NCBI GenBank assembly: GCA_017508385.1
Contig: JAFVZB010000068.1
Span: forward strand, 1 to 64,000
Length of the DNA stretch: 64,000 bases
Reading direction: 5' to 3'
DNA from: Lentisphaeria bacterium
GTDB taxonomy: Bacteria > Verrucomicrobiota > Lentisphaeria > Victivallales > Victivallaceae
Positions within the stretch are counted from its first letter, which is position 1; the number at the start of each line of letters is the position of its first letter. The notes beneath the pieces are model-generated. The model saw nothing but the letters and a program-made list of their open reading frames with translations. It did not search any database and had not been told where the DNA came from. This document shows positions 23,725 through 32,249 of this stretch, piece after piece. The position numbers and the translations under genes were made by a program.

Positions 23725-24387
23725 GTGTTTACCGGACTTGTTGAAATGACCGGGAAAATCTCCGGACGCAGTTCCAATGCGTTGATTGTTTCTCCGGCAC
23801 AACGTTTATCCGATACCGTTATCGGCGAGAGCATTGCCGTGAACGGATGTTGTCTTACTCTCGAGCGTGAAACTCCCTCGGGAGAGCTGGTATTTCACAC
23901 CATGGCTGAGTCTCTTCGCCGAACCAATCTCGGCACTCTGCCCATCGGAGCAAGGGTAAATCTCGAGCGTGCTCTTGCCTCGGGCTCAAGGCTTGGCGGT
24001 CATATCGTGCAGGGGCACGTTGACACGGCGGCAAAGGTCGTTTCGCTTACCCGCAAGAGTGATGGAGATTTGGAATTGGCAATCGAGCTTGCTCCTGAAC
24101 TTGCTCCGGAAGTTGTGACCAAAGGCAGTGTCGCCATTGACGGAGTTTCACTTACCGTTGTCCGTGCCGACGATGGTGAGTTTGCGGTAAGACTTATTCC
24201 TCAGACCCTTGCCGACACCGTTCTCGGCGAGCGCGGAGCGGGCAGTATCGTGAATGTTGAGACCGATATTCTCGGTAAATACGTCAGACGTCAGCTCGTC
24301 CTTGCCGGAGTTTTATCCGAGCCGGAAAAAAAGAGTTCCGGCGGAAGCGTTACTATGGAAAAATTGCGTGAAGCGGGGTTCATTTGA
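23725..24387 (+). CDS. ribE: Riboflavin synthase alpha subunit, GTG start
   Basis: The 220-residue protein is made of two similar lumazine-binding barrels, marked by AVNGCCLTLE and later AIDGVSLTVV; the enzyme dismutates two lumazines to riboflavin. The GTG at 23725 is chosen because AGGAG (23711-23715) lies nine bases before it and the protein then starts MFTGLVE as in relatives; TTG at 23716 and GTG at 23719 are too close to that site. The stop overlaps the next gene as TGATG. Confidence 0.95.
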   Translation: MFTGLVEMTGKISGRSSNALIVSPAQRLSDTVIGESIAVNGCCLTLERETPSGELVFHTMAESLRRTNLGTLPIGARVNLERALASGSRLGGHIVQGHVDTAAKVVSLTRKSDGDLELAIELAPELAPEVVTKGSVAIDGVSLTVVRADDGEFAVRLIPQTLADTVLGERGAGSIVNVETDILGKYVRRQLVLAGVLSEPEKKSSGGSVTMEKLREAGFI

Positions 24388-25163
24388 TGATAGAATTCGG
24401 ATTGAGCATTTCAACAGATGAGCACATCGAAAAACTCCCGGTAAAGCGGACTTCACGCTTTGATTTTCTGGAGTTTTCCGGCAATCTTCTTGATTCCGAC
24501 GCAGCCTGCCGCAAATTGGAGTCCTTGCGCAAAGCAGGCTGTTCCCTCGTAGTCAGAGATATGCTTGACCCGTCTCTGGTACACCTGGTGCAGACCGAGA
24601 ATTTTCAGGTAAAACTGGAGTTCGACCGCAAGCTGCACGAAAGGTGCAAAACCGCAGCTTCTCTCGGTGTCGATATGGCTGGCATTGCTTTCGATATCAC
24701 CCGTGCACTCGAGGCGCAGGATTACGCAGACGGTTTGATGAAACTTATGAAAAGCACCTTTGCAACCTTTCATGGAAACTCCATGAAGCTGGTAATTCCC
24801 GGCAGGATACCGTCGTCTCCCGGAGCAGGAAATATCACTCAGTTTTTTGCTTTTTTGAAGAATGTGATGTACTCAAACATCGTTTCTGCAATAGAGTTCC
24901 ATCCCCACGAACCGGGAGCTTTCGAAGAGCTTGAACAGCACTTCGGTGTGTTGCGTTTTCACCGCAACTTTTTCCGACTGTTTTTTGAGCCGGAACATGG
25001 AAATTATCTGAGCAGTGCCCTGCTGAAAAAGTTTCTTGATGCTGCTGATATGAAAAGTGTTGTAAGTTCCAGAGTGGCAATAGCTCCCGGGCATCAGATG
25101 CCCGATGATGCTATGCTCAAAGAGCTGCTTGAATTGATAAGTGGTATCGAAAATGAGTACTGA
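24387..25163 (+). CDS. Unknown protein, possibly TIM-barrel-like
   Basis: I do not recognise this 258-residue protein. It has no signal peptide or membrane segment. Alternating strands and helices (SRFDFLEFSG, GCSLVVRDML, GVDMAGIAFDI, SMKLVIPGR, IVSAIEFHPHEPG, MKSVVSSRVAI) resemble xylose-isomerase-like TIM barrels, but this is only an impression. Its ATG overlaps the ribE stop and its end overlaps the start of murJ, so it is firmly embedded in the operon and probably expressed with riboflavin and cell-wall genes. Confidence 0.7.
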   Translation: MIEFGLSISTDEHIEKLPVKRTSRFDFLEFSGNLLDSDAACRKLESLRKAGCSLVVRDMLDPSLVHLVQTENFQVKLEFDRKLHERCKTAASLGVDMAGIAFDITRALEAQDYADGLMKLMKSTFATFHGNSMKLVIPGRIPSSPGAGNITQFFAFLKNVMYSNIVSAIEFHPHEPGAFEELEQHFGVLRFHRNFFRLFFEPEHGNYLSSALLKKFLDAADMKSVVSSRVAIAPGHQMPDDAMLKELLELISGIENEY

Positions 25164-26760
25164 AAAGAAAAGTTCCATCGTTTCAATACTGAAATCGTCG
25201 ATAGGAGTATCATTCGCCACTCTTGCCAGCAGAGTACTCGGTCTGCTCAGAGTCAGACTCGAAGCCATGGTGCTCGGCGGAGGCGATATCGCTTCAGGAT
25301 GGTTTCTCGCATTTGCCATTCCCAACTTGCTCAGACGCGTACTCGGCGAGGGCGCACTCGGCAATGCCCTGATGCCGATAGTAGCCGAACTCGACTCAAA
25401 AGAGGGCAGGGAGTGTGTGCGCCGTGAATTGGGAGTCGTATTTTTTGTGCTCGGAGCAGTGCTTGGTTCCATCGTCATACTTGTTTCCGTTATTTCACTG
25501 CTGCTCGGCAGAGTTGAGTTTTTCCAAAATATCAGCTTCTTTTCGACTCCGAGAATGAAAATCATGCTGAGACTGCTGCCGTTGCTGATGCCGTACGGTT
25601 TTTTCATGTGTCTGGTCGGAGCAGCCGGCAGTGTCCTCAACTACTGTAAAGAGTTTGTTCTTCCTGCGCTCGGAGCGTTACTGCTGAATATATTTCTGAT
25701 TTCCGGACTTGGAGTCTCATATTATTTGCATGTCAATGATGTGGAAAAAGTCATCAATATCCTGGCGTATCTGGTTTTGATTTCAGGATTTGTTCAACTT
25801 GTTCTGATGCTGCTGCTGCTGAAAAAACAGAAGGTTCATCCCATGCTCAAAGCAGGCATATCATTGGGCAGTTTCACAAGCGGAACCGTGAAACAGCTTT
25901 TTACTACAGCACTTCCCGGCATCATCGGCGGAGTTGCCACTCAGGTAAGTTTTCTCGTTGACCGAATGATAGCCGTTTATCTCGGAGCACAGGCAGTTCC
26001 TGCACTGACCTACGTTGACCGCCTGATCGACCTGCCGATAGGTATTTTTGCTGTGAGCCTCGGCGGAGTATTGATGTCCTCGCTTTCCCGTTCTGCGGCA
26101 AACGGCAACATGGAGGATTTTTCCAACGAACTTGATTTGAGTATAAGACACGTTTTCTTTTTCTGTATCCCCATGGCGGTCGGAGTGGTGTTCTTTTTCA
26201 AACTGCTTATGAGTGTGCTCTGTCTCGGCGGCAGATATACAGTTCAGGATATTTACGCCGCTGAGGGGGTGGCTTTGTATTACGGAGCAGGGATTCCGAT
26301 ATTCTGTCTGTTGAAAGTTCTGCTTCCGGCATTCTATTCCAGAAAGAAGATGAACATTACACTCTACGCTTCGTTGTGTGCCATTGTGCTTAATATCGTG
26401 TTCAATTTCATACTGATGAAGAAAATGCAGCAGAGCGGAATAGCTCTTGCCACGGTGATATCCTCACTGGTCAACTGTTCAATACTTATATTCATACTCA
26501 TCCGTGAGGGAGTGCTGACCAAAGTTGCCAAGCCGGTCGTGTGCGGCTTGCGCTCTCTGATCATCGCATTGGCGAGTTTTTGGCTGGTGAGATTGATATA
26601 TCCGTCAGCATTGGAAATTGAAAACAACTGGAATACCGCATTCCTGCATCTGGTCGTTGCCGGAGTGCTGTTTTCTCTTTTATATTTCGGACTTTCCGCA
26701 GTCGTAAGAGCGTCTGAAATGCGGGAGTTGATTTCCATGTTCAAACATAAAAAAGCATAA
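25153..26760 (+). CDS. murJ: Lipid II flippase MurJ
   Basis: The roughly 535-residue protein has about 14 hydrophobic segments and the MurJ/MviN signature near its start: SFATLASRVLGLLRVRLEA, FAIPNLLRRVLGEGALGNALMPI. It flips lipid II across the inner membrane for peptidoglycan synthesis. The ATG at 25153 is preferred; an in-frame GTG at 25141 would add four residues. It overlaps the previous gene by 11 bases. Confidence 0.93.
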   Translation: MSTEKKSSIVSILKSSIGVSFATLASRVLGLLRVRLEAMVLGGGDIASGWFLAFAIPNLLRRVLGEGALGNALMPIVAELDSKEGRECVRRELGVVFFVLGAVLGSIVILVSVISLLLGRVEFFQNISFFSTPRMKIMLRLLPLLMPYGFFMCLVGAAGSVLNYCKEFVLPALGALLLNIFLISGLGVSYYLHVNDVEKVINILAYLVLISGFVQLVLMLLLLKKQKVHPMLKAGISLGSFTSGTVKQLFTTALPGIIGGVATQVSFLVDRMIAVYLGAQAVPALTYVDRLIDLPIGIFAVSLGGVLMSSLSRSAANGNMEDFSNELDLSIRHVFFFCIPMAVGVVFFFKLLMSVLCLGGRYTVQDIYAAEGVALYYGAGIPIFCLLKVLLPAFYSRKKMNITLYASLCAIVLNIVFNFILMKKMQQSGIALATVISSLVNCSILIFILIREGVLTKVAKPVVCGLRSLIIALASFWLVRLIYPSALEIENNWNTAFLHLVVAGVLFSLLYFGLSAVVRASEMRELISMFKHKKA

Positions 26761-26771
26761 CGGAGCAGACA

Positions 26772-27296
26772 ATGATAACCTCAGAACAATTCAAAAAGAT
26801 AAAGCTGGTTTTGACCGATATAGACGGAGTCCTCACCGACGGCAGAGTGGGATACGGCGCAGATGATTTCATCAAGTTTTTCAATTACAAAGACGGCCAC
26901 TGGATACGCATGGCGATGCGTGCCGGAATTATGGTCGGCTTTCTCTCAGGCAGAAAGTGTCTGGCAAATGAGAGACGCGCACAAGAGCTCGGAGTGACTT
27001 TCTGTCTTGAAGATGTAAAAGATAAAGGTCCTGCATTTGAACAGATATTGAAAGATTACTCGCTTGCTCCCGAAGAGTGCCTTTATATCGGAGATGATGT
27101 GATAGACGTACCCGTGATGATACGGTGCGGAATATCCGCCGCTCCTGCCGATGCGATTTCTCTGCTTGACCGTTACATCGACTGGCGTGTGAGCCGCAAC
27201 GGAGGATATGGCGTTCTTTATGAAGTAATTGAGCGTCTGCTGCGTGAGAGCGGAAAACTGGATGCTCTCCTTGAGCGTTATTGTAAAGAAAGTTGA
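26772..27296 (+). CDS. kdsC: 3-deoxy-D-manno-octulosonate 8-phosphate phosphatase-like HAD protein
   Basis: The 174-residue HAD phosphatase has LTDIDGVLTDG at 14-24 (D16, D18), the LSGRK Ser motif, a Lys in DVKDKG and YIGDDVIDVPVM. The short, capless form and DGVLTDG point to KdsC, which makes free Kdo for LPS inner core. GGAG precedes the ATG. A new promoter overlaps its stop codon. Confidence 0.88.
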   Translation: MITSEQFKKIKLVLTDIDGVLTDGRVGYGADDFIKFFNYKDGHWIRMAMRAGIMVGFLSGRKCLANERRAQELGVTFCLEDVKDKGPAFEQILKDYSLAPEECLYIGDDVIDVPVMIRCGISAAPADAISLLDRYIDWRVSRNGGYGVLYEVIERLLRESGKLDALLERYCKES

Positions 27297-27321
27297 AAAA
27301 GAGTCATTTGTGCAGTATATT
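27293..27321 (+). promoter_or_regulatory. Promoter of the L,D-transpeptidase/accA operon
   Basis: TTGAAA (27293-27298), 17 bases and TATATT (27316-27321). The -35 box overlaps the kdsC stop codon. Confidence 0.75.
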
Positions 27322-27359
27322 ATATAGAGTTTGCAACCAATTTTGCGAAAGTAGGGAAT

Positions 27360-28550
27360 ATGCCCCGTTTTGAATACCAGTTTGAGTCGAGAATCGACAA
27401 TCCGGAACGCAGGTTCAAGAGACGTCTGCGTTTTGTTGCATTGCTCCTGCTGGTATTGGCAGTTACTGCGGCTGTGATTTATTTTATCGTTCCCCACAAG
27501 GAAGATAAAGACGGCGGTCAGGATGAAAATACTCCTGCGCAGGTCGCTGAGGCGGATGAAAAAAATACTCAAACAGACGTCGCAGCCTCAGACGACAAAA
27601 AAGTTAAGACTCCCGGCGCCCAAACCCCCGGCGATAAAAAAGATACAACTCAAAATGAAAATGCGCAAAAGGGGGAAAACGCAGAGCAGGGCAGACAGGG
27701 AGATTCCGCTTCAACCGATTCTGTTTCTGAAATTACGGCTGCTCCCGAAAAAGGCAAAGTCTGGGCGGGAGACCCGGGCAATGATGCTCCGCAACAAGTG
27801 GAAAACAAAGCTCAGAACAATACTCTTGACGAGCTGAAACAGCTTTTCGACAAGCGGGATTGTCACAAACTTGCCGCAAAATCGCTCGAAGTTATAAACT
27901 CCGAAAACGAAGGCAGTGAGAACTGGCGTATTGCGGCAAAATATCTGCTCGAAGCAAGACTCATGCAGCTTACATCCAACACCGGAGTTCCCGGAATATC
28001 AAAACGTTACAGTGTGAGGGGAGGTGATACGCTTACCCGTATCGCCAACCGCAGCAAGACCACAATAACCTGCCTTATGAAGTACAACCGCCTGCAAAAC
28101 GGATTTATCCGCATCGGCAAAAAACTTATGGTTCACCCGGGACCGTGGAAGATAACCGTCTCCAAAAACAACCGACTGCTCAAACTTTACAACACTTCAA
28201 ACTCAGAGCAGCTGTTTGCCGTTTTTGAAATCGGAGTAGGCAGAATGAATTCAACTCCCGCCGGAGAGTTTGTTATCTGCAGCAGAATAAAAGCTCCGCA
28301 GTGGACAGCTCCTGACGGCAGCGTGTATGAACACGGCGACCCCGGAAACGAGCTGGGTGATTACTTTCTGAAACTTGCGGCTGTCGGAAACCCCCACAGA
28401 CCGCTTGCCGGATATGGAATACATGGAACTCCGAATGAAAGTACCGTCGGTAAATCATTGAGCAGCGGCTGTATCCGTATGCGCAATGCCGATGTGGGTT
28501 TATTATTTGAACTTGTGCCGGAAAAAACTCCGGTTACTATAACCGAGTGA
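27360..28550 (+). CDS. LysM / L,D-transpeptidase (YkuD) membrane-anchored protein
   Basis: The 396-residue protein has a short cytoplasmic start, one membrane segment (about 25-44), a low-complexity Asp/Lys/Gln-rich linker to about 150, a LysM domain at 216-259 (YSVRGGDTLTRIANRSKTT) and a C-terminal YkuD domain. The catalytic motif is complete: H355 in GYGIHG and C371 in SLSSGCIRM. It would cross-link peptidoglycan or attach proteins to it in the periplasm, pointing to a normal wall in this organism. accA follows with 14 bases between. Confidence 0.92.
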   Translation: MPRFEYQFESRIDNPERRFKRRLRFVALLLLVLAVTAAVIYFIVPHKEDKDGGQDENTPAQVAEADEKNTQTDVAASDDKKVKTPGAQTPGDKKDTTQNENAQKGENAEQGRQGDSASTDSVSEITAAPEKGKVWAGDPGNDAPQQVENKAQNNTLDELKQLFDKRDCHKLAAKSLEVINSENEGSENWRIAAKYLLEARLMQLTSNTGVPGISKRYSVRGGDTLTRIANRSKTTITCLMKYNRLQNGFIRIGKKLMVHPGPWKITVSKNNRLLKLYNTSNSEQLFAVFEIGVGRMNSTPAGEFVICSRIKAPQWTAPDGSVYEHGDPGNELGDYFLKLAAVGNPHRPLAGYGIHGTPNESTVGKSLSSGCIRMRNADVGLLFELVPEKTPVTITE

Positions 28551-28564
28551 CAGGAACGAAGATT

Positions 28565-29539
28565 ATGAACGAGAACACTTTTGAATTTGAAAAGCCGATA
28601 GCCGAACTTCAGAACAAAATCAACGAGCTCGAAGCGTTTTCCAAAAGCAGCGGAATAGATTGCTCTGACCAGCTCAAGGCTCTCAACGGACATCTGGAAA
28701 CTCTCAAATCTCAGGTTTATAACAATCTTGACGCATGGCAGAGAATACAGCTTTCACGCCATCCGGGACGTCCCTATGCACTCGATTATATCGAGCGCAT
28801 ATTCAACAACTTTATCGAATTTTCAGGCGACCGCCGCTTCCGTGACGACAAAGCCATTGTCGGAGGTTTCGCCAAGTTCGGTGATAAGCCCGTCATGGTC
28901 ATCGGTACCCAGAAGGGCAGGGATATGAAGAGCAACGTGTACCGCAACTTCGGCTGGCCCCATCCCGAGGGATACCGTAAAGCCAACCGCCTGATGCGTC
29001 TGGCAGAGAAAGCTCATGTGCCTGTCATTTGTCTTATAGACACTCCAGGAGCATTCCCGGGAATTGCCAGCGAAGAGCGTCATATAGCTGAAGCGATCGC
29101 CGCCAACTTGCGTGATATGTTTGAATTGACCGTTCCCGTGGTGGCAGTCATCATAGGCGAGGGCGGTTCCGGTGGAGCTATCGGTCTCGGAGTCGGCAAC
29201 CGTATTTTGATTATGGAAAATGCCTACTACTCAGTAATCACTCCCGAGGGATGCGCCGCTATTTTGTGGAAAGACCGCAAGTTCGCGCCTCAGGCGGCAG
29301 AGGCTTTGCAGCTCACTGCCGACAAGCTCATCACTCTGGGAATAGCCGATGAGATAATTCCCGAGCCTTTCGGAGGAGCCCACCGTGACTTCGACGAGGC
29401 GGCAAAGTATCTTGCCGACGCATTGAAAAAGCACCTCTCTGAGCTTGGAAAACTCTCATGTACCAAGCTCAAAGAGCAGCGTTACGAAAAGTTCCGTGCG
29501 ATGGGGCAGGTGGAAGAGCTTGCAGAGGGGCAGGAGTAA
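28565..29539 (+). CDS. accA: Acetyl-CoA carboxylase carboxyltransferase alpha subunit
   Basis: The 324-residue protein has the AccA pattern EFEKPIAELQNKI, RIQLSRHPGRPYALDYI, FAKFGDKPVMVIGTQKGR, the oxyanion-forming GEGGSGGAIGLGVGN and EGCAAILWKD. With AccD it transfers carboxyl from biotin to acetyl-CoA, making malonyl-CoA. AGGAA nine bases upstream supports the ATG at 28565 rather than an in-frame start at 28547 inside the previous stop. accD is not in the window. Confidence 0.96.
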   Translation: MNENTFEFEKPIAELQNKINELEAFSKSSGIDCSDQLKALNGHLETLKSQVYNNLDAWQRIQLSRHPGRPYALDYIERIFNNFIEFSGDRRFRDDKAIVGGFAKFGDKPVMVIGTQKGRDMKSNVYRNFGWPHPEGYRKANRLMRLAEKAHVPVICLIDTPGAFPGIASEERHIAEAIAANLRDMFELTVPVVAVIIGEGGSGGAIGLGVGNRILIMENAYYSVITPEGCAAILWKDRKFAPQAAEALQLTADKLITLGIADEIIPEPFGGAHRDFDEAAKYLADALKKHLSELGKLSCTKLKEQRYEKFRAMGQVEELAEGQE

Positions 29540-29545
29540 CGCCAG

Positions 29546-30025
29546 ATGAATGAGCAGTTGAAAGTAAGGCAGGCAACTCCGGAAGATGTTCCTGAGATAC
29601 ATTCATTGCTTGAGCCTTATGCCGATAAAAAAATCGTCCTGCGCCGCAGTAAAGATGATATCCTCAGTTACATCGGCAACTTTGTCGTTGCTGAAATCGG
29701 CGGCAAAATTTGCGGTTGCGGAGCTGCCAGGCATTTCGGCAATGAGCTCTACGAAGTCCGCAGTCTGGTTGTTGATCCATCCATCCAGAAAAAAGGAGTG
29801 GGCAGGGCGATAGTTGAGTTTTTCATTGAGCGGCTCAACAAATCAGAGAGCAAGTCATGGAAACTTTTTGCCCTGACCATGACTCCGGGATTTTTCATTT
29901 CCCTCGGTTTCAAAGAGGTTGAAAAAGAGATGTTTCCGGAAAAAATCTGGGCTGATTGCCTGAAATGTGCAAAATTCAACTGTTGTGACGAAAAGGCAGT
30001 GTTGTTTCAGGCGGATGATGTGTGA
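29546..30025 (+). CDS. ArgA-like GNAT acetyltransferase
   Basis: The 159-residue GNAT protein has the acetyl-CoA loop QKKGVGRAIV after VDPS and ends with PEKIWADCLKC--F-CCDEKAV. That C-terminal block is typical of the short N-acetylglutamate synthase group that starts arginine synthesis. No other arginine gene is near, so the assignment rests on sequence pattern alone. It lies six bases after accA. Confidence 0.75.
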   Translation: MNEQLKVRQATPEDVPEIHSLLEPYADKKIVLRRSKDDILSYIGNFVVAEIGGKICGCGAARHFGNELYEVRSLVVDPSIQKKGVGRAIVEFFIERLNKSESKSWKLFALTMTPGFFISLGFKEVEKEMFPEKIWADCLKCAKFNCCDEKAVLFQADDV

Positions 30026-30032
30026 ACGATAT

Positions 30033-31379
30033 ATGAAAAATTTATTGGTGATTGCGATAATGGTTTGTGCCGCACTATTCTGCGGCTGCAACTTTGCGAA
30101 AGGTAATTCTAATATGGTCAATGTCATGGATTTCGGTGCTGCCGGTGATGGAAAGACTCTCGATACCGCAGCTTTGCAAAAGTCTCTTGATACCGGGAAA
30201 ATCGTGAGGTTTCCCGCCGGAACATATCTTACCGGAACCATTTATCTGCGTTCAGGCGGAGGAATCCATCTTGAAAAAGATGCGGTCATCCTCGGTTCAA
30301 ACGATGAAAAACAGTACAACGCCAATGAATTTGCTCCGCAGAACTGGTGGAGTGTTGCCGAAAAGGCATCAGGAGCTCACCTGATAATCGGACTTGATGT
30401 CAAAGATATATCCATTACCGGAGAGGGTACGATCAACGGCAATGCGAAAAACATCTTCAACTGTGTCGTTTCCGGCAAAGACCGCCACTATTACGACCGT
30501 CCCGACTGGAGACCGTCTCAGATGATTTGGATTTGTGACAGCCGCAATATAAAAATCAGCGGAGTCACACTGAAAGATGCTCCGTACTGGAACTGTTTTC
30601 TGTACGGTTGTGAAGATATCGATATAAGAAATGTGACTATCCGTGCCGACCGTGCGGTGAGAAACACCGATGGTTTGGATATCGACGCCTGTAAAAATGT
30701 CCGTATTTCCAACTGCGATATTTTTACCGGAGACGACAGCATAGCCATCCGTGCCGACGGAGACAGGAGTAACCGCAAACAGGGTGGCGTTTTCAGCCGT
30801 GAAAATGTCTGTGAAAATGTGCGTGTCACCAATTGCCGTTTGAGCAGCACCACCTGCGCAGTCCGCCTCGGTGTCGGAACAGGTACGATACGCAACATCG
30901 ACTTGCGTGACCTCGAGGTGTACGATACCAGAACCGGAATTTGTCTCTGCGCCAGTTACGGACGCGGAAGGTTTTGTGAAATCACCGATGTGAATGTCGA
31001 AAACGTCAGGTTTGACGGCATTGCCGCTTTCTGGTATTACAATGATTGGACTGGAAAGTTTGAAGAACAAGCTCCCAAGTTGTGCTCCGATATCTCAGTT
31101 AAAAACTTCACCGGCACCCAGACCGCAAGCTCAATTATTATGGGTAATGCCGGGTATGGAATGCGAAATTTGAGCTTTGAAAACGTTGATGTCAGAAAGA
31201 CCGGAGACAAAATGAAAGAGGATATCAACAGCGACCCCAACGTGTTCAGAAAAGCCTGGGATGCTCCGTGCACCGCTTATTTCCGCAACATTGACGGACT
31301 CAAACTGAAAAACACCTCGTTTACCGGAGTTACCGCCAATAAAGAGGTGTTTATCAACGTCAAAAATATCGAGAAGTGA
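30033..31379 (+). CDS. GH28-like lipoprotein (polygalacturonase fold)
   Basis: The 448-residue protein begins with a lipoprotein signal ending LFCGC (C19) and then shows the pectate-lyase-type beta-helix of GH28: FGAAGDGKTLDTAALQ, ITGEGTINGN, NTDGLDI at 211-217 and FTGDDSIAIR at 231-240. Catalytic aspartates D213, D234 and D235 are present, but the usual GHG and RIK motifs read GVG and have no clear RIK, so activity may be altered. The ATG at 30033 is used because it gives the signal peptide. Its stop is two bases from the stop of the convergent GH43 gene. Probably surface anchored. Confidence 0.82.
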   Translation: MKNLLVIAIMVCAALFCGCNFAKGNSNMVNVMDFGAAGDGKTLDTAALQKSLDTGKIVRFPAGTYLTGTIYLRSGGGIHLEKDAVILGSNDEKQYNANEFAPQNWWSVAEKASGAHLIIGLDVKDISITGEGTINGNAKNIFNCVVSGKDRHYYDRPDWRPSQMIWICDSRNIKISGVTLKDAPYWNCFLYGCEDIDIRNVTIRADRAVRNTDGLDIDACKNVRISNCDIFTGDDSIAIRADGDRSNRKQGGVFSRENVCENVRVTNCRLSSTTCAVRLGVGTGTIRNIDLRDLEVYDTRTGICLCASYGRGRFCEITDVNVENVRFDGIAAFWYYNDWTGKFEEQAPKLCSDISVKNFTGTQTASSIIMGNAGYGMRNLSFENVDVRKTGDKMKEDINSDPNVFRKAWDAPCTAYFRNIDGLKLKNTSFTGVTANKEVFINVKNIEK

Positions 31380-31381
31380 TT

Positions 31382-32245
31382 TCAGAGCCCGGGCAGCTCA
31401 AAGATGAGCGGATGACTGGGCGGCGGCTGATTTGGTTGATGCAAGGTGCAGTATAACTTGCCGTCAAAGCCTTTGAATACCATTCCGTGCCCTCCGTTGT
31501 CAGAGAAAATCAGCTTGTCGTGGTGTTTCCACGGACCGCAAAGTTTACCGGAAACAGATTCTGCATACCCGGTGGCATAACCTCCGCATCCCTCCGGCCC
31601 CTTTGAGGACCAGAGCATCAGCAGCCTGCCGTTGTAATTGAAGAGAAAAGGTCCATCGGTGATACGATTGTGTTTTTTTCCGTCACGTTCAAAAGTGCGT
31701 GTCCATGGAGCATCCGAAGCTCTGAAGAGCAGTTGCGGAGCTGATATTGCGTTTTTCAGGTCGCAATCAAGTTGTAAAGAGACCATTTCACCATCTTCGA
31801 CTTGTTTCCATTCGTGGCAGAACACGATGTACGGAGTGCCATCTTCAATGTAAAGAGTTCCATCAAGAGCTTCCCACTCTTCCGGAGTTGCCGGTTTATC
31901 CGATACCGGAACGAACGGACCGCAGGGCGAGTCCGAGACGAATATGTGAGTGGCACGGCATTTATCCTCAGCCTTGCATGAGCCGAAAAGGTAGTATCTT
32001 CCCCTGTAAATATGGACTTCTGCCGCCCAGAAATCCCGGTCAGCCCAGAAGTTTTCAGATGGGACAAAAACAGTATATGGACCGTTCCAATTCTGTAAAT
32101 CTGAGCTTTTCCAACAGTGAAATCCAAGACACGGATATCCGATTGCAGGAGCGGTCGTACCATACATATAATAAGTTTTGCTCTTTTCATCCGCAAGGAT
32201 AAACGGGTCACGAATCAGTATTTCATTAAGTTTTTTATCAGCCAT
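31382..32245 (-). CDS. GH43-like glycoside hydrolase
   Basis: The 287-residue protein has the five-bladed propeller pattern of GH43: IRDPFIL with D13 as likely base, WAAEVHIYRGRYYLF, EALDGTLYIEDG with D128 and RITDGPFLF. At the general-acid position many members have Glu; here it is Asp (D197), as also in some gut homologues. No signal peptide, so it would act on oligosaccharides in the cytoplasm, for example removing arabinose or xylose. AGGAG precedes the ATG, which lies four bases after the comM stop. Confidence 0.82.
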   Translation of the reverse strand: MADKKLNEILIRDPFILADEKSKTYYMYGTTAPAIGYPCLGFHCWKSSDLQNWNGPYTVFVPSENFWADRDFWAAEVHIYRGRYYLFGSCKAEDKCRATHIFVSDSPCGPFVPVSDKPATPEEWEALDGTLYIEDGTPYIVFCHEWKQVEDGEMVSLQLDCDLKNAISAPQLLFRASDAPWTRTFERDGKKHNRITDGPFLFNYNGRLLMLWSSKGPEGCGGYATGYAESVSGKLCGPWKHHDKLIFSDNGGHGMVFKGFDGKLYCTLHQPNQPPPSHPLIFELPGL

Positions 32246-32249
32246 TTTA

